Of a stretch of DNA of 64,000 nucleotides, positions 1 through 7,938 are shown piece after piece; positions within the stretch are counted from its first letter, which is position 1, and every line of letters begins with the position of its first letter. The position numbers were made by a program, and so were the translations under genes. A model generated the notes under the pieces. It saw nothing but the letters and a program-made list of their open reading frames with translations. It ran no database searches and was not told the DNA's origin. This DNA is from Brachybacterium sp. SGAir0954 (GTDB lineage: Bacteria > Actinomycetota > Actinomycetes > Actinomycetales > Dermabacteraceae), in the NCBI RefSeq assembly GCF_005490785.1, contig NZ_CP027295.1, positions 124,001-188,000 on the forward strand. The letters run 5' to 3'.

Positions 1-2454
1 GAGCAGGGGCAGGATCGTGGTCCGCCATGCCCTCGCGAGGCCGTCGTCCCGGTGCACCGCATCCCGCATGAGGTAGGACGGTCCGATCTTGAAGTCCGGG
101 TCCTCGATCCTGCGGTTCAGCTCGTCGAGGAGATCTGCGACGCGCCCGGGCCTGCCCGTCGCGGCGAGCCAGGAGCGCAGGATCCCGCTGGTCGGCGTTT
201 CGGACGGGTGCAGGGGAAGGAAGGAGAAGCGTCGCCTCATCGCGGCGTCCACGAGTGCGATGGAGCGATCAGCGGTGTTCATCGTGCCGATGATGAAGAC
301 GTTCTCCGGCAGGTTGAACTCCTCGTCGGCGTAGAGCAGCTCGACGTTCTCCGTGCGGTACTCGAGGAGGAAGTAGAGCTCCCCGAACACCTTCGCGAGG
401 TTGCCGCGGTTGATCTCGTCGATGATCAGCACGTACGGATCGTTCGGGTTCTCCTTGGCCTGGGAGACGATCTTGCGCAGCGGTCCCGGCTTGAGGGCGA
501 ATCCACCGTCGGGCTGCGGCCGGTACCCCTCGAAGAAGTCCTCGTAGGAGTACGCGGGGTGGAACTGCACGAGACGCACGTTGTCCCCGGCGAGATGCTT
601 GCCGATGGCCTGCGCGAGGTAGGTCTTCCCCGTGCCGGGCGGCCCGTAGAAGATCATCTGCGGCCTGTCCGAGAGCAGGTCGACGCATTCCTGGAGCCAG
701 TCCTGCGGCACGTGCAGCGCGCGTGCGAGTTCCGGGGTGGCTCCCGGCAGCTCGAGCTCCGTGATCTCAGGGGCAGGGCGCTGTGACTCCTCGGCGTCGA
801 GTAGCGCTTCGAGGGTCTCGAGCTGCTGCGTCAGATCGACGACGTCCCGCTGGATCTTGAGCCGGGCACGGAGCCCGGGAGGGATGTCACCGAGATCGAC
901 GCCGTCGGCGTCCGCCCAGGAGACACCCCGCGTCAGGACGGTACCGCTGGCGGCCGCCGGCTGCTGCTCCACGCGTTCGGTGAGCGTGCCGATGTAGAGC
1001 CGGTTGCTGTCGACGGCCACGACCAGATGGCCCTCCTGCATGCGGGTGAGGAAGGCGTGGAAGTCATCGACCTTCTCTCCACGGAGGTCGTAGGAGGCGT
1101 GGGCATAGTCCTCATCCACGAACTGCTTCAGCTGGTCCCGGCCGATGCCAGGCGCCACCGCTCGGAGGCTGGTGGCCGCCAGAGTGATGGTGCCGCTCGC
1201 CAGCCAATCCGACACGAGGTCGCGACCGGTCCCGCTGCTACCGCGCACCATCCATGCCCGACGCGGCACCGTGGGGAGGAGGCCTCGCTGGTCCATCTCC
1301 TCCCGCAAATCCTCGAGCCGGACCTGCTTCTGGGGATCGGGGAGACCATGGTCATCGAACTGCACGCCCTCGGCCGCGAGAGCCTCGCGCAGGTCGTCGC
1401 GGTTCGGCGCGCGGCCGGCGGGCACGACGCGATGGTGGCCCTCCAGGCCCAGGGCCTCCTGGTGGACGTACTCGCTGACGGCGGAGGGGTTCGATCCGGT
1501 GACCGTGGCGATATCGCTGTAGGTGACCCACTCCCCCTCGCCGATCAGCTTCACGGCTTCGTCGATCAGGGGATACCGGTCGGTGGTGAATCTCCCCGTG
1601 CGGGCACGCTTGGCGGTACGAGCCTGCTGGTAAGCGGCCCGGGAGAGCTCCGAGAGGTCCACGGTGCTCGGCGTCTCCTCGAGGACCTGTCGCCCCGTGT
1701 CCGTCAGGCTCCAGCCATCGGGCAGCTTCTCGAGCCACCCCGCTGCGATCATGTCGACGGATCCCCACACGATGGCACTCTCGTACCGGCTCCGGCCGTT
1801 GCCCGTCGTCTTCAGCTCGGCGCCGGTGAGCTGGATCCGCTTCGGCACTTCCTCGAGGATCTCGCGGCGGCGCGTGACGCCACGATCCCGGAGCACCTCG
1901 AGCACCGTTCTCTGCAGCAGGCCGTAGCGGACGAGCTCATTGGTCGGCCGCGTCTTGGTAGACGAGTCCCGTGCGACATCGGGAACCCCGAACTCCACCG
2001 CGTCCTGGAACTCCTGCACGTTCTTTCTGACCCTGAACAGGGTCCTGATGGATCCGAGCTCATTCAATGCCGCCTGCGAGAATGCGTCCTTCGGTGCATC
2101 ACGGACGAGCCATTCGACAGGCCGACGGTGACGGTGCTCTGGCACGTCACCGTGGTACTCGTATGGTCCTGCTACACGACCGATGTTGAAGACCGACGAC
2201 TGCCTACTCGGGGCGACCACGAGGTCCCCGTCAGCCACTTCGAAGGCGAACCTGCGCAGGTTCCCCGCCCAGGCCGCGATGGACCCCGCATTCGCTTCGG
2301 GGTGGCACGCTGCGAGCGCCGACTTGATCGCCGACTGGTCATTACCAATGCCTTGCAGGTCGTCCATCTCGTCCCAGCCCATCGAGACGAACCCTCCAGC
2401 GACGAGCTCCGCGGCCGGGATCCGGTCGTTGTGGATCCCCCAGGTCACGCTCAT
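1..2454 (-). CDS. McrB-type AAA+ restriction ATPase/GTPase with modified-DNA reader modules (3' end outside window)
   Basis: At least 818 codons, open to the window edge, so the C-terminus and any McrC partner lie to the left. The start is an ATG with AGGAG five bases upstream. Residues 1-130 look like a PUA/EVE-type module (GDLVVAP, IGRVAG). Residues 175-265 resemble the Mrr N-terminal winged helix. Residues 295-365 resemble the DNA-binding half of O6-alkylguanine transferases (YSDIA, then HHRVVPAGR) with His where the reactive Cys would be. Residues 395-490 look like a second EVE-type module (FVDEDY, FLTRMQEGHLVV, YIGTL). The AAA+ domain has Walker A GPPGTGKT at 604-611, Walker B VLIIDEINRGN near 675 and TMNTADRS near 717. 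McrB family members drive cleavage of modified DNA with McrC. The restriction role is inferred from the family; the domain series is read directly. Confidence 0.9.
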   Translation of the reverse strand, partial: MSVTWGIHNDRIPAAELVAGGFVSMGWDEMDDLQGIGNDQSAIKSALAACHPEANAGSIAAWAGNLRRFAFEVADGDLVVAPSRQSSVFNIGRVAGPYEYHGDVPEHRHRRPVEWLVRDAPKDAFSQAALNELGSIRTLFRVRKNVQEFQDAVEFGVPDVARDSSTKTRPTNELVRYGLLQRTVLEVLRDRGVTRRREILEEVPKRIQLTGAELKTTGNGRSRYESAIVWGSVDMIAAGWLEKLPDGWSLTDTGRQVLEETPSTVDLSELSRAAYQQARTAKRARTGRFTTDRYPLIDEAVKLIGEGEWVTYSDIATVTGSNPSAVSEYVHQEALGLEGHHRVVPAGRAPNRDDLREALAAEGVQFDDHGLPDPQKQVRLEDLREEMDQRGLLPTVPRRAWMVRGSSGTGRDLVSDWLASGTITLAATSLRAVAPGIGRDQLKQFVDEDYAHASYDLRGEKVDDFHAFLTRMQEGHLVVAVDSNRLYIGTLTERVEQQPAAASGTVLTRGVSWADADGVDLGDIPPGLRARLKIQRDVVDLTQQLETLEALLDAEESQRPAPEITELELPGATPELARALHVPQDWLQECVDLLSDRPQMIFYGPPGTGKTYLAQAIGKHLAGDNVRLVQFHPAYSYEDFFEGYRPQPDGGFALKPGPLRKIVSQAKENPNDPYVLIIDEINRGNLAKVFGELYFLLEYRTENVELLYADEEFNLPENVFIIGTMNTADRSIALVDAAMRRRFSFLPLHPSETPTSGILRSWLAATGRPGRVADLLDELNRRIEDPDFKIGPSYLMRDAVHRDDGLARAWRTTILPLL

Positions 2455-2593
2455 CAGATCTCCTCTTTCTGCGCCGGGATCACCGGGGCATCCGGCTGTG
2501 CTCGCGATCATCATTCTCGTTCGCCGTGGTTCCCCGCGATTGCACCACGTCGAGGCCTCGGCCCGTCCCAGAAGCGGAGGGCAGAGGAGTGGC

Positions 2594-2971
2594 TCATGCG
2601 GAACGCAGGACGGCGTTCGCGATGAGGTGGTCGAGGCGGCGGACGTCGATCTGCTTGCCCACGGAGATCTTGATCTTCCCGGCGCGGGTCCACAGCTCGA
2701 TCTCGGCGCTCAGGTCCAGCGTCCCGGCGTTCTCCGAGGACCACATGTTGATCGCCGAGTACGGGAGGGAGTAGATCCCGACCTTCTTCCCTCGGATGCC
2801 CTGCGCATCGCGGACGATCAGGCGCTGCGTGGTGAAGATCGCCGAATCACGGAAGGTCTTGTAGGCCGCCACGGCCTGCTCCCCGGGCACGAGCAGCTCG
2901 GTGACGTCCTCCGGGATCGGGCACTCCGCGACGAAGTTCCACGATGTGATCGATGCTACCGATGCGTCCAT
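2594..2971 (-). CDS. PH-domain protein (bPH family, formerly DUF1696)
   Basis: A 125-residue cytosolic protein, nearly all of it one bacterial pleckstrin-homology-like domain: VPGEQAVAAYKTFRD, then FTTQRLIVRD, KKVGIYSLPYSAI and a C-terminal helix. That is the usual order and length for this family. There is no signal peptide or membrane helix. The ATG has an AAGGAA ribosome site about eight bases upstream. It lies 139 bases from the McrB start on the same strand, so joint transcription is possible but unproven. Proteins of this family occur widely as stand-alone genes of unknown role, and no specific function can be given. Confidence 0.8.
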   Translation of the reverse strand: MDASVASITSWNFVAECPIPEDVTELLVPGEQAVAAYKTFRDSAIFTTQRLIVRDAQGIRGKKVGIYSLPYSAINMWSSENAGTLDLSAEIELWTRAGKIKISVGKQIDVRRLDHLIANAVLRSA

Positions 2972-3064
2972 CGACAGTTCCTTCTCTCTCCTGCAGTTCC
3001 GCGCGCTGGTTTCGGCGCGTCCGACCAGACTGTAACGGCCAGAGAAGACAAACCATCCGCAGCG

Positions 3065-3101
3065 GCGAGGGGCGGCCGGCTGCGCGCCGACCGCCCCTCG
3101 C
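3065..3101 (-). terminator. GC-rich hairpin after the Ltp-repeat gene
   Basis: Perfect 11-bp inverted repeat (3065-3075 with 3091-3101) enclosing a second short stem, starting about 20 bases after the stop of the minus-strand gene ending at 3122. It has no U-tract, as is common for actinobacterial terminators. Confidence 0.6.
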
Positions 3102-3121
3102 CCCGCCTTCCGGAACTCGCT

Positions 3122-4393
3122 TCAGAGCCCCAGCTGATCCGCCGCGTAGTTCGCGTCGTCGACGGGGAAGCCCTCGTCCACGAGCTGGGCCACGAGCTCG
3201 TCGCGGGTCCAGCTCGGGTCCTCGTCGTAGTACTCGTGCGCGGCCGCGACGGCCTCCTCACGCCAGTCGATCTCGCCGCTGTCCTCGAGGTAGGTCAGCG
3301 CGGACTCTGCCTGGGAGACGGTGAAGCCGTCCTGCCGGAGGAAGTCGCGGAGCATGTCCCGCGAGAACGCCATGCCCTCGAGGTAGAAGTAAGCGGTCTC
3401 CAGCGCCTGCTCGTCCCAGTCGACCTCGCCCTTGCTCGCGAGGTGGTCGACGGCGTACTCGGCGTCGGCTGCCTTGGTCCCGGCGTACTCGAGCTCGCTG
3501 ATCAGGCCGCTGCGGGAGTAGTAGCCGTCGGCGAGGTAGTCGCGGGCGGCGGCGATCGCGGTGCGCTGCGCGGCCGTCGGCCCCGAGGCCTCCGCGACGC
3601 GCCGCACGCCGAGCGTGTCCTTGCGGTCGCCGTTCCAGTCACCGGCGAGAGTGGTGTCGGTGGCGCGGCCGTAGGCCTGGACGATCGCGGCGGCGCCGCC
3701 GCTGAGGCGGTTGGAGATGTAGTAGATGTTGCCGCGGCGCACCGCGAGCGTGTCCTTGGCGTCGGCGTTCCAGTCGCCCACGAGGACCTTGTCGCTCGCC
3801 TTGCCGTAGTTGATGACGGAGCTGGCCTTGCCGCCGGTGAGCGAGTTGGAGAAGTAGTACGTCTGCCCGCGGCGCACCGCGAGCGTGTCCTTCCCGTCGC
3901 CGTTCCAGTCGCCCACGAGGACGGTGTCCCCGGCGCGACCGTAGTTGAAGACGTTGCTGGCCTTGCCGCCGGAGAGGCTGTTGGTGACGTAGTACGTCTG
4001 CCCGCGGCGCACCGCGAGCGTGTCCTTCCCGTCGCCGTTCCAGTCCCCCACGAGCACGGTGTCGCTCGCCTTGCCGTAGTTGACGACGGTGCTCGCGCTG
4101 CCGCCGAGCGAGTTGGAGAAGTAGTACGTCTGCCCGCGCCGCACGGCGAGGGAGTCCTTGCCGTCGCCGTTCCAGTCGCCGGAGTAGACGCGGTCGCTCG
4201 TCTTGCCGTAGTTGAAGTCGTGGTTCGCCGTCGAGGACCACGAGTCGTTGAGGAAGTACGCCGAGCCCGAGCCACCCACCTCGCGGCCGTCCGCGAGCGC
4301 CGGCGCCTGCACCGCCATGCCCGTGCCGACCACCGCTGCGGTGGCGAGCAGCGCACCCCACGCCCGCACCGCTCCGCGCTTCACTGTGCCCAC
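3122..4393 (-). CDS. Secreted FG-GAP-like repeat protein with C-terminal Ltp (host-cell-surface-exposed) modules
   Basis: About 423 residues. The start at the GTG at 4393 is chosen because GGAG lies eight bases upstream there, exactly as in the paralogue ending at 5758; a GTG nine bases earlier is also open. Order: signal peptide (RAWGALLATAAVVGTGMAV, A-rich cleavage region); about five repeats of ~45 residues with GDWNGDGKDTLAVRRG and YYFSNSL; then three ~45-residue Ltp-type repeats (AARDYLADGYYSRSGLISEL, with KGEVDW/SGEIDW joints). The DWNGDGKD loops resemble calcium-binding FG-GAP/VCBS propeller blades. Ltp modules are known from surface and prophage proteins of Gram-positives. A cell-surface role is likely; the ligand is unknown. 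Confidence 0.82.
   Translation of the reverse strand: MGTVKRGAVRAWGALLATAAVVGTGMAVQAPALADGREVGGSGSAYFLNDSWSSTANHDFNYGKTSDRVYSGDWNGDGKDSLAVRRGQTYYFSNSLGGSASTVVNYGKASDTVLVGDWNGDGKDTLAVRRGQTYYVTNSLSGGKASNVFNYGRAGDTVLVGDWNGDGKDTLAVRRGQTYYFSNSLTGGKASSVINYGKASDKVLVGDWNADAKDTLAVRRGNIYYISNRLSGGAAAIVQAYGRATDTTLAGDWNGDRKDTLGVRRVAEASGPTAAQRTAIAAARDYLADGYYSRSGLISELEYAGTKAADAEYAVDHLASKGEVDWDEQALETAYFYLEGMAFSRDMLRDFLRQDGFTVSQAESALTYLEDSGEIDWREEAVAAAHEYYDEDPSWTRDELVAQLVDEGFPVDDANYAADQLGL
3600..4219 (-). repeat. Tandem FG-GAP-like repeats, first copy of the scaffold
   Basis: Five in-gene repeats with a period of about 135 bases; each encodes NYGK/NYGR, GDWNGDGKD, LAVRRG and YY.(S/T)N.L. Unit n here matches unit n of the neighbouring paralogue better than its own neighbours, so the array was duplicated whole rather than expanded independently. 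Confidence 0.8.
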
Positions 4394-4472
4394 TGCTGAC
4401 ACTCCGATCTGGCCGGCGCTACGCCGGTCCGCTCCGCGCCGGCTCCAGTGCCGACGTTCCAGGCGAAGCGTA
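4394..4472 (-). promoter_or_regulatory. Promoter and leader hairpin of the Ltp-repeat gene
   Basis: On the minus strand a TACGCT -10 (4467-4472) is followed by the conserved string TTCGCCTGGAACG, then a leader containing the perfect stem CCGGCG/CGCCGG (4413-4418 with 4422-4427), then GGAG and the GTG start. The same order is seen upstream of the gene ending at 5758. Confidence 0.5.
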
Positions 4473-4604
4473 CGAGGAGGAGCGAGTCAGGCGAGTCCGG
4501 AATGGGCGATTGCGGAGCACGGTTCGGTAACGGCGAATCGCGAGCTGACCAGCAGGTCCCTGGAGGATGACGTCCGACCCGACGGTCGGCGCCGCGCGGG
4601 GAGG

Positions 4605-4638
4605 GCTGAGGCGCCCGGCGTCAGCCGGCCGCCTCAGC
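4605..4638 (-). terminator. Strong hairpin after the sunset-domain gene
   Basis: Outer arms GCTGAGGCG/CGCCTCAGC (4605-4613 with 4630-4638) continue into a CCGGC/GCCGG stem with a 4-nt loop, giving about 14 paired bases and one mismatch. It sits about 50 bases past the stop at 4691. Confidence 0.65.
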
Positions 4639-4690
4639 GCGGATCATCTCCGCAGCCCCGAGAGCATCACTTCCCCGGGGGGCACGCGCC

Positions 4691-5758
4691 TCAGCGCTTC
4701 GAGGCGCGGTAGCCCGCGGCCTTCGCCGCCGACTCCGTGGAGAAACACTTCTCCGGGGTGGTGCGGGCGTAGAACGCGCCGCTGGGCACGTGGTAGATCT
4801 TCTCGCCCGAGCTGCTGTTGTTGCCCTTGATCGGCGCCGACGAGGGGCAGTTCTTGCCCGACGGCTTCGTGCTGGTCGGCTTGCTCGGCGTCGGACTCGG
4901 CTTGCTCGGCGCCGGCTTGCTGGGGGCCGGCTTGCTGGGGGCCGGGGTGCTCGCCGCAGCGCCGCGGCGCACGCCGAGCGTGTCCTTGCGGTCACCGTTC
5001 CAGTCGCCCACGAGGGTCGTGTCCGAGGTGCGGCCGTAGGCCTGGACGATCGACGCGGAGCCGCCGGAGAGCTTGTTGGAGATGTAGTAGACGTTGCCGC
5101 GGCGCACCGCGAGCGTGTCCTTGCGGTCGGCGTTCCAGTCGCCCACGAGGACCTTGTCGCTCGCCTTGCCGTAGTTGATGACGGAGCTGGCCTTGCCGCC
5201 GGTGAGCGAGTTGGAGAAGTAGTAGGTCTGCCCGCGGCGCACGGCGAGGGTGTCCTTGCCGTCGCCGTCCCAGTCGCCGACCAGGACTGTGTCCGTCGCC
5301 CGGCCGTAGTTCAGGACAGTGCTCGCGCTGCCGCCGGCGAGCTTGTTCGAGATGTAGTACGTCTGCCCGCGCCGCACGGCGAGGGTGTCCTTGCCGTCGC
5401 CGTCCCAGTCGCCGACGAGCACGGTGTCCGTCGACTTCCCGTAGTTCACGACGGTGCTCGCGCTGCCGCCCAGGGAATTGGCGAAGTAATAGGTGCTGCC
5501 GCGGCGCACGGCGAGGGAGTCCTTGCCGTCGCCGTTCCAGTCGCCGGTGTAGACGCGGTCACTCGTCTTGCCGTAGTTGAACTCATGGTTCGCCGTCGAG
5601 GACCACGAGTCGTTGAGGTAGTACTGCGAGCCCGAGCCCCCCACCTCGCGGCCTTCGGCGAGGGCCGGCGCCTGCGCCGCCATACCCGCTCCGACGACCA
5701 CGGCGATCGCGAGCATCGCACCCCATGCCCGCATCGCTCCGCGCTTCACATCGACCAC
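4691..5758 (-). CDS. Secreted FG-GAP-like repeat protein with C-terminal sunset domain
   Basis: 355 residues, paralogue of the gene at 3122-4393. Signal peptide (RAWGAMLAIAVVVGAGM), five FG-GAP-like repeats to about residue 265, a proline-rich linker with repeated APSKP units, and a C-terminal module of about 50 residues: CPSSAPIKGN, KIYHVPSGAFYARTTPEKCF, ESAAKAAGYRASKR. This last pattern matches the sunset domain found at the C-termini of many bacterial extracellular proteins. GTG start with GGAG eight bases upstream. The scaffold is nearly the same as in the neighbour, while the C-terminal module is different. Probably exported and wall- or surface-associated; no enzymatic motif is visible. 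Confidence 0.82.
   Translation of the reverse strand: MVDVKRGAMRAWGAMLAIAVVVGAGMAAQAPALAEGREVGGSGSQYYLNDSWSSTANHEFNYGKTSDRVYTGDWNGDGKDSLAVRRGSTYYFANSLGGSASTVVNYGKSTDTVLVGDWDGDGKDTLAVRRGQTYYISNKLAGGSASTVLNYGRATDTVLVGDWDGDGKDTLAVRRGQTYYFSNSLTGGKASSVINYGKASDKVLVGDWNADRKDTLAVRRGNVYYISNKLSGGSASIVQAYGRTSDTTLVGDWNGDRKDTLGVRRGAAASTPAPSKPAPSKPAPSKPSPTPSKPTSTKPSGKNCPSSAPIKGNNSSSGEKIYHVPSGAFYARTTPEKCFSTESAAKAAGYRASKR
4965..5584 (-). repeat. Tandem FG-GAP-like repeats, second copy of the scaffold
   Basis: Five repeats in the same order as the copy at 3600-4219. Two of the five carry GDWDGDGKD in place of GDWNGDGKD. The fourth unit in both copies has the degenerate GDWNAD loop, a position-specific change that supports duplication of the complete array. 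Confidence 0.8.
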
Positions 5759-5859
5759 CGTTGACGCTCCGTTCTGGCCGGCTTTCCGCCGGTCCGCTCA
5801 GCGCCGACACTCTTGCCAGCGTTTCAGGCGAAGCGTAAGAGACGGGGCAGACCTCTCAA
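5759..5859 (-). promoter_or_regulatory. Promoter and leader hairpin of the sunset-domain gene
   Basis: Minus strand: -35 TTGAGA (5854-5859), 16-nt spacer, -10 TACGCT (5832-5837), then TTCGCCTGAAACG, a CCGGC/GCCGG leader stem (5778-5782 with 5788-5792) and GGAG eight bases before GTG. It parallels the region upstream of the paralogue. Confidence 0.55.
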
Positions 5860-5955
5860 GACCGGATCAGGCGGGCGTAAAGAACGATTCGATAACGGCG
5901 GACCACGGCGCGATACCTCGGTCCCGTCACCCATCTGCTCCGACATCCTCGTCGC

Positions 5956-6618
5956 TCATGCCGACTCAGCCCCTTTGGCCAGCTCCCACAGGACGATCCC
6001 CAGCTCGTAGACCATGACGTCCGACCCCCGAGGCTCCTCCGCGAACGCCGCCTCGATCAGATGTCGAGTACTCACCGAGGACGATACGACCGCACGCCTG
6101 GCGAAGGCTTCAGGAGCAGGGCCTGGCATATATGCGGAGCCGCCGATCAGGATCTCAACGATCTCGGCGACCCGCGCGTCGCCATGCTCTCCGCACGCGA
6201 TACGCGTAGCGAGCTCCCCAGGAGCAAGAGCTTCGGCATCGGCCCGGGAGCGGAGGACGGGTCCTGTGCGCGCGAGATCTCGGGCGATGCGCTGCGTTCG
6301 GTCGGCGAGGCCACGTTCTCGCACAGCATCCACCACGCGCTCGTCCAGATCTGCTGCTTCGATTTCCGCGAACGTCTCGAGATCATCCGCCAGCCGCGGG
6401 TTCCATTTCACGACATTGGAGGCGACACCAGGGGCTTCAAGCTGATCTCGGCCATCCCCTCTAGGGGTGTCGACGAACAGCGTCGCCACGAGGTGCACAG
6501 CGCCGAGCCCGTCGCGCAGAATCTCGCCGTGGCGCAACGCGAAGTACTGCTCGGGGATCGTCGCCACGTCACGGAGGAACAGCTCCACGGTCGCGTCTCC
6601 ACTCCCGCCCAGCGCCAC
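5956..6618 (-). CDS. Hypothetical protein
   Basis: Up to 220 residues from a GTG at 6618; an in-frame GTG about ten codons later (VELFLRD) is an alternative. I do not recognise the family. It has no signal peptide or transmembrane segment. The N-terminal part is mixed alpha/beta, the middle (LADDLETFAEIEAADLDERVVDAVRE) is acidic and helical, and the C-terminus has YELGIVLWELAKG. Overlapping open frames on the plus strand look like shadows because their composition is unlike protein. It is divergent from the ABC importer operon, with about 200 bases between. Moderate confidence that it is coding; function unknown. Confidence 0.5.
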   Translation of the reverse strand: MALGGSGDATVELFLRDVATIPEQYFALRHGEILRDGLGAVHLVATLFVDTPRGDGRDQLEAPGVASNVVKWNPRLADDLETFAEIEAADLDERVVDAVRERGLADRTQRIARDLARTGPVLRSRADAEALAPGELATRIACGEHGDARVAEIVEILIGGSAYMPGPAPEAFARRAVVSSSVSTRHLIEAAFAEEPRGSDVMVYELGIVLWELAKGAESA

Positions 6619-6739
6619 AGATCATGTGACACCTACCCGCGCATCAGTCCCTGATCATCCGATGCACGGCAGAAGGCATCATCCACAGCTGTCACCCTTC
6701 TCAGTCCTGTGAACTAGTAACAGATCTGAAACATCAAGA

Positions 6740-6756
6740 GTGTGACTCTGTAACAC
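6740..6756. promoter_or_regulatory. Possible operator upstream of the BMP importer operon
   Basis: The 17-base string fits the inverted repeat GTGTNAC-NNN-GTNACAC. It lies in the divergent intergenic region 64 bases before the first permease. The operon's own DeoR protein would be the natural candidate to bind it. Inference from symmetry and position only. Confidence 0.3.
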
Positions 6757-6819
6757 CCGTCCTCCAAGCTCGACGTACGGCCGGATCCCCGACCGTCGAG
6801 CGTGACGAGAGGACGAGCG

Positions 6820-7938
6820 ATGCAGGAACGGGTCGAGCGGACGTTGCTCCGCGGCGGGCTCCCCGTCGGCGCGGTTCTGGCGGCGTTGATCGTGGGCGGC
6901 GCCCTGGTCTCGGCGCTCGGGGTCTCCCCGTGGGACGCGGCGACGACAGTCGCGACGGCCGGATTCGCCTGCGACCCGCGGTACTGCAATCTCGGCGGGA
7001 CCCTGGCCCTGGGCGCCCCGATCATGTTCTGCGCCCTCGGCGCTGTGGTGAACCTGCGCAGCGGTCTCTTCAGCATCGGCCAGGAGGGCCAGTACGCGCT
7101 CGGCGGCCTGGCCGCCGCCGTCGTCGGCTCCGCGGCCTCCGCGCCGACGGGCATCCACCCCGCACTGTGCCTCCTCGCCGCCGCGGCTGTGGGCGCCGCG
7201 TGGGGCGTGGTGCCCGCGATCCTCAAGCTGTTCCTCGGCGTGAACGAGCTGATCATCTCGATCATCCTCAACACGATGGCGGGCCTGCTGCTCAACTACC
7301 TGGTGAACTACCCGCTTCGCGCCGAGGCCTCGACGGTGGGTTACACGAGGACGATCGCGGACACCGCCAAGCTTCCCGTCTTCGACCCCTCCACCAAATT
7401 CGGCCTCGCCTTCGTCCTCGCGGTGATCGCCTGCATCGGCGTGTGGTTCTACCTGTCCCGCACGACGTTCGGCTACGAGCAGCGGATGAGTGGCGAGGCC
7501 ACCGCCTTCGCCCGGTACGCAGGGATGTCAGCCACGTCGGCCGTCCTTCGCGCCGGTCTGATCGGCGGGGCGCTCGCCGGGCTCGGCGGGGGCGTGCAGG
7601 TGCTCGGTGCGAACTACCGCGTGATCGAGGGCTTCAGCGACGGCACCGGGCTCACCGGCCTGACCGCCGCGATCCTCGGCGGCACCACGGCGATCGGCGC
7701 CGGCGTCGTCGGCATCCTGTACGCCGGCATCACGGTGGGCGCGGTGAACGGCCTGCAGATCATGCTCGGGGTCCCGCGTGAGATCGGGTCGACCGTCCTC
7801 GCCCTGATGATCGTGCTCGTCGCGATCCAGGCTCCCCTGCAGAAGCGCATCGAACGGGCTCGCGAGCGGCGACGCACGAACCGGCGTCTCGACGCCGGGA
7901 CCCGCCCCTCCACCGAGCAGGCGGAGGTGCACGCCTGA
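6820..7938 (+). CDS. ABC transporter permease, BMP/nucleoside type (first of two)
   Basis: 372 residues. The ATG at 6820 is preferred over the GTG at 6802 because AGAGGA lies at proper spacing before it. It carries about eight to ten hydrophobic segments and the signature block of the branched-chain/nucleoside permease family (NLRSGLFSIGQEGQY, GVNELIISIILNTMAGLLLNYL, GLTAAILGGTT). This fold partners BMP-type lipoproteins in nucleoside importers such as YufOPQ. It starts a run of eight closely spaced genes and shares one base with the next permease (TGATG). The C-terminal 40 residues are charged and cytosolic. Confidence 0.9.
   Translation: MQERVERTLLRGGLPVGAVLAALIVGGALVSALGVSPWDAATTVATAGFACDPRYCNLGGTLALGAPIMFCALGAVVNLRSGLFSIGQEGQYALGGLAAAVVGSAASAPTGIHPALCLLAAAAVGAAWGVVPAILKLFLGVNELIISIILNTMAGLLLNYLVNYPLRAEASTVGYTRTIADTAKLPVFDPSTKFGLAFVLAVIACIGVWFYLSRTTFGYEQRMSGEATAFARYAGMSATSAVLRAGLIGGALAGLGGGVQVLGANYRVIEGFSDGTGLTGLTAAILGGTTAIGAGVVGILYAGITVGAVNGLQIMLGVPREIGSTVLALMIVLVAIQAPLQKRIERARERRRTNRRLDAGTRPSTEQAEVHA

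Noticed and set aside
4394-4560. Possible c-di-AMP (ydaO) riboswitch before the surface protein gene
   Set aside because: Actinobacterial wall-protein genes often carry one, but I could not match the conserved ydaO core; only a simple stem is conserved.
4790-5764. Long plus-strand open frame over the sunset-domain gene
   Set aside because: Its translation is Arg/Ala/Val-rich with repeats mirroring the FG-GAP repeats; it is an antisense shadow of the minus-strand gene.
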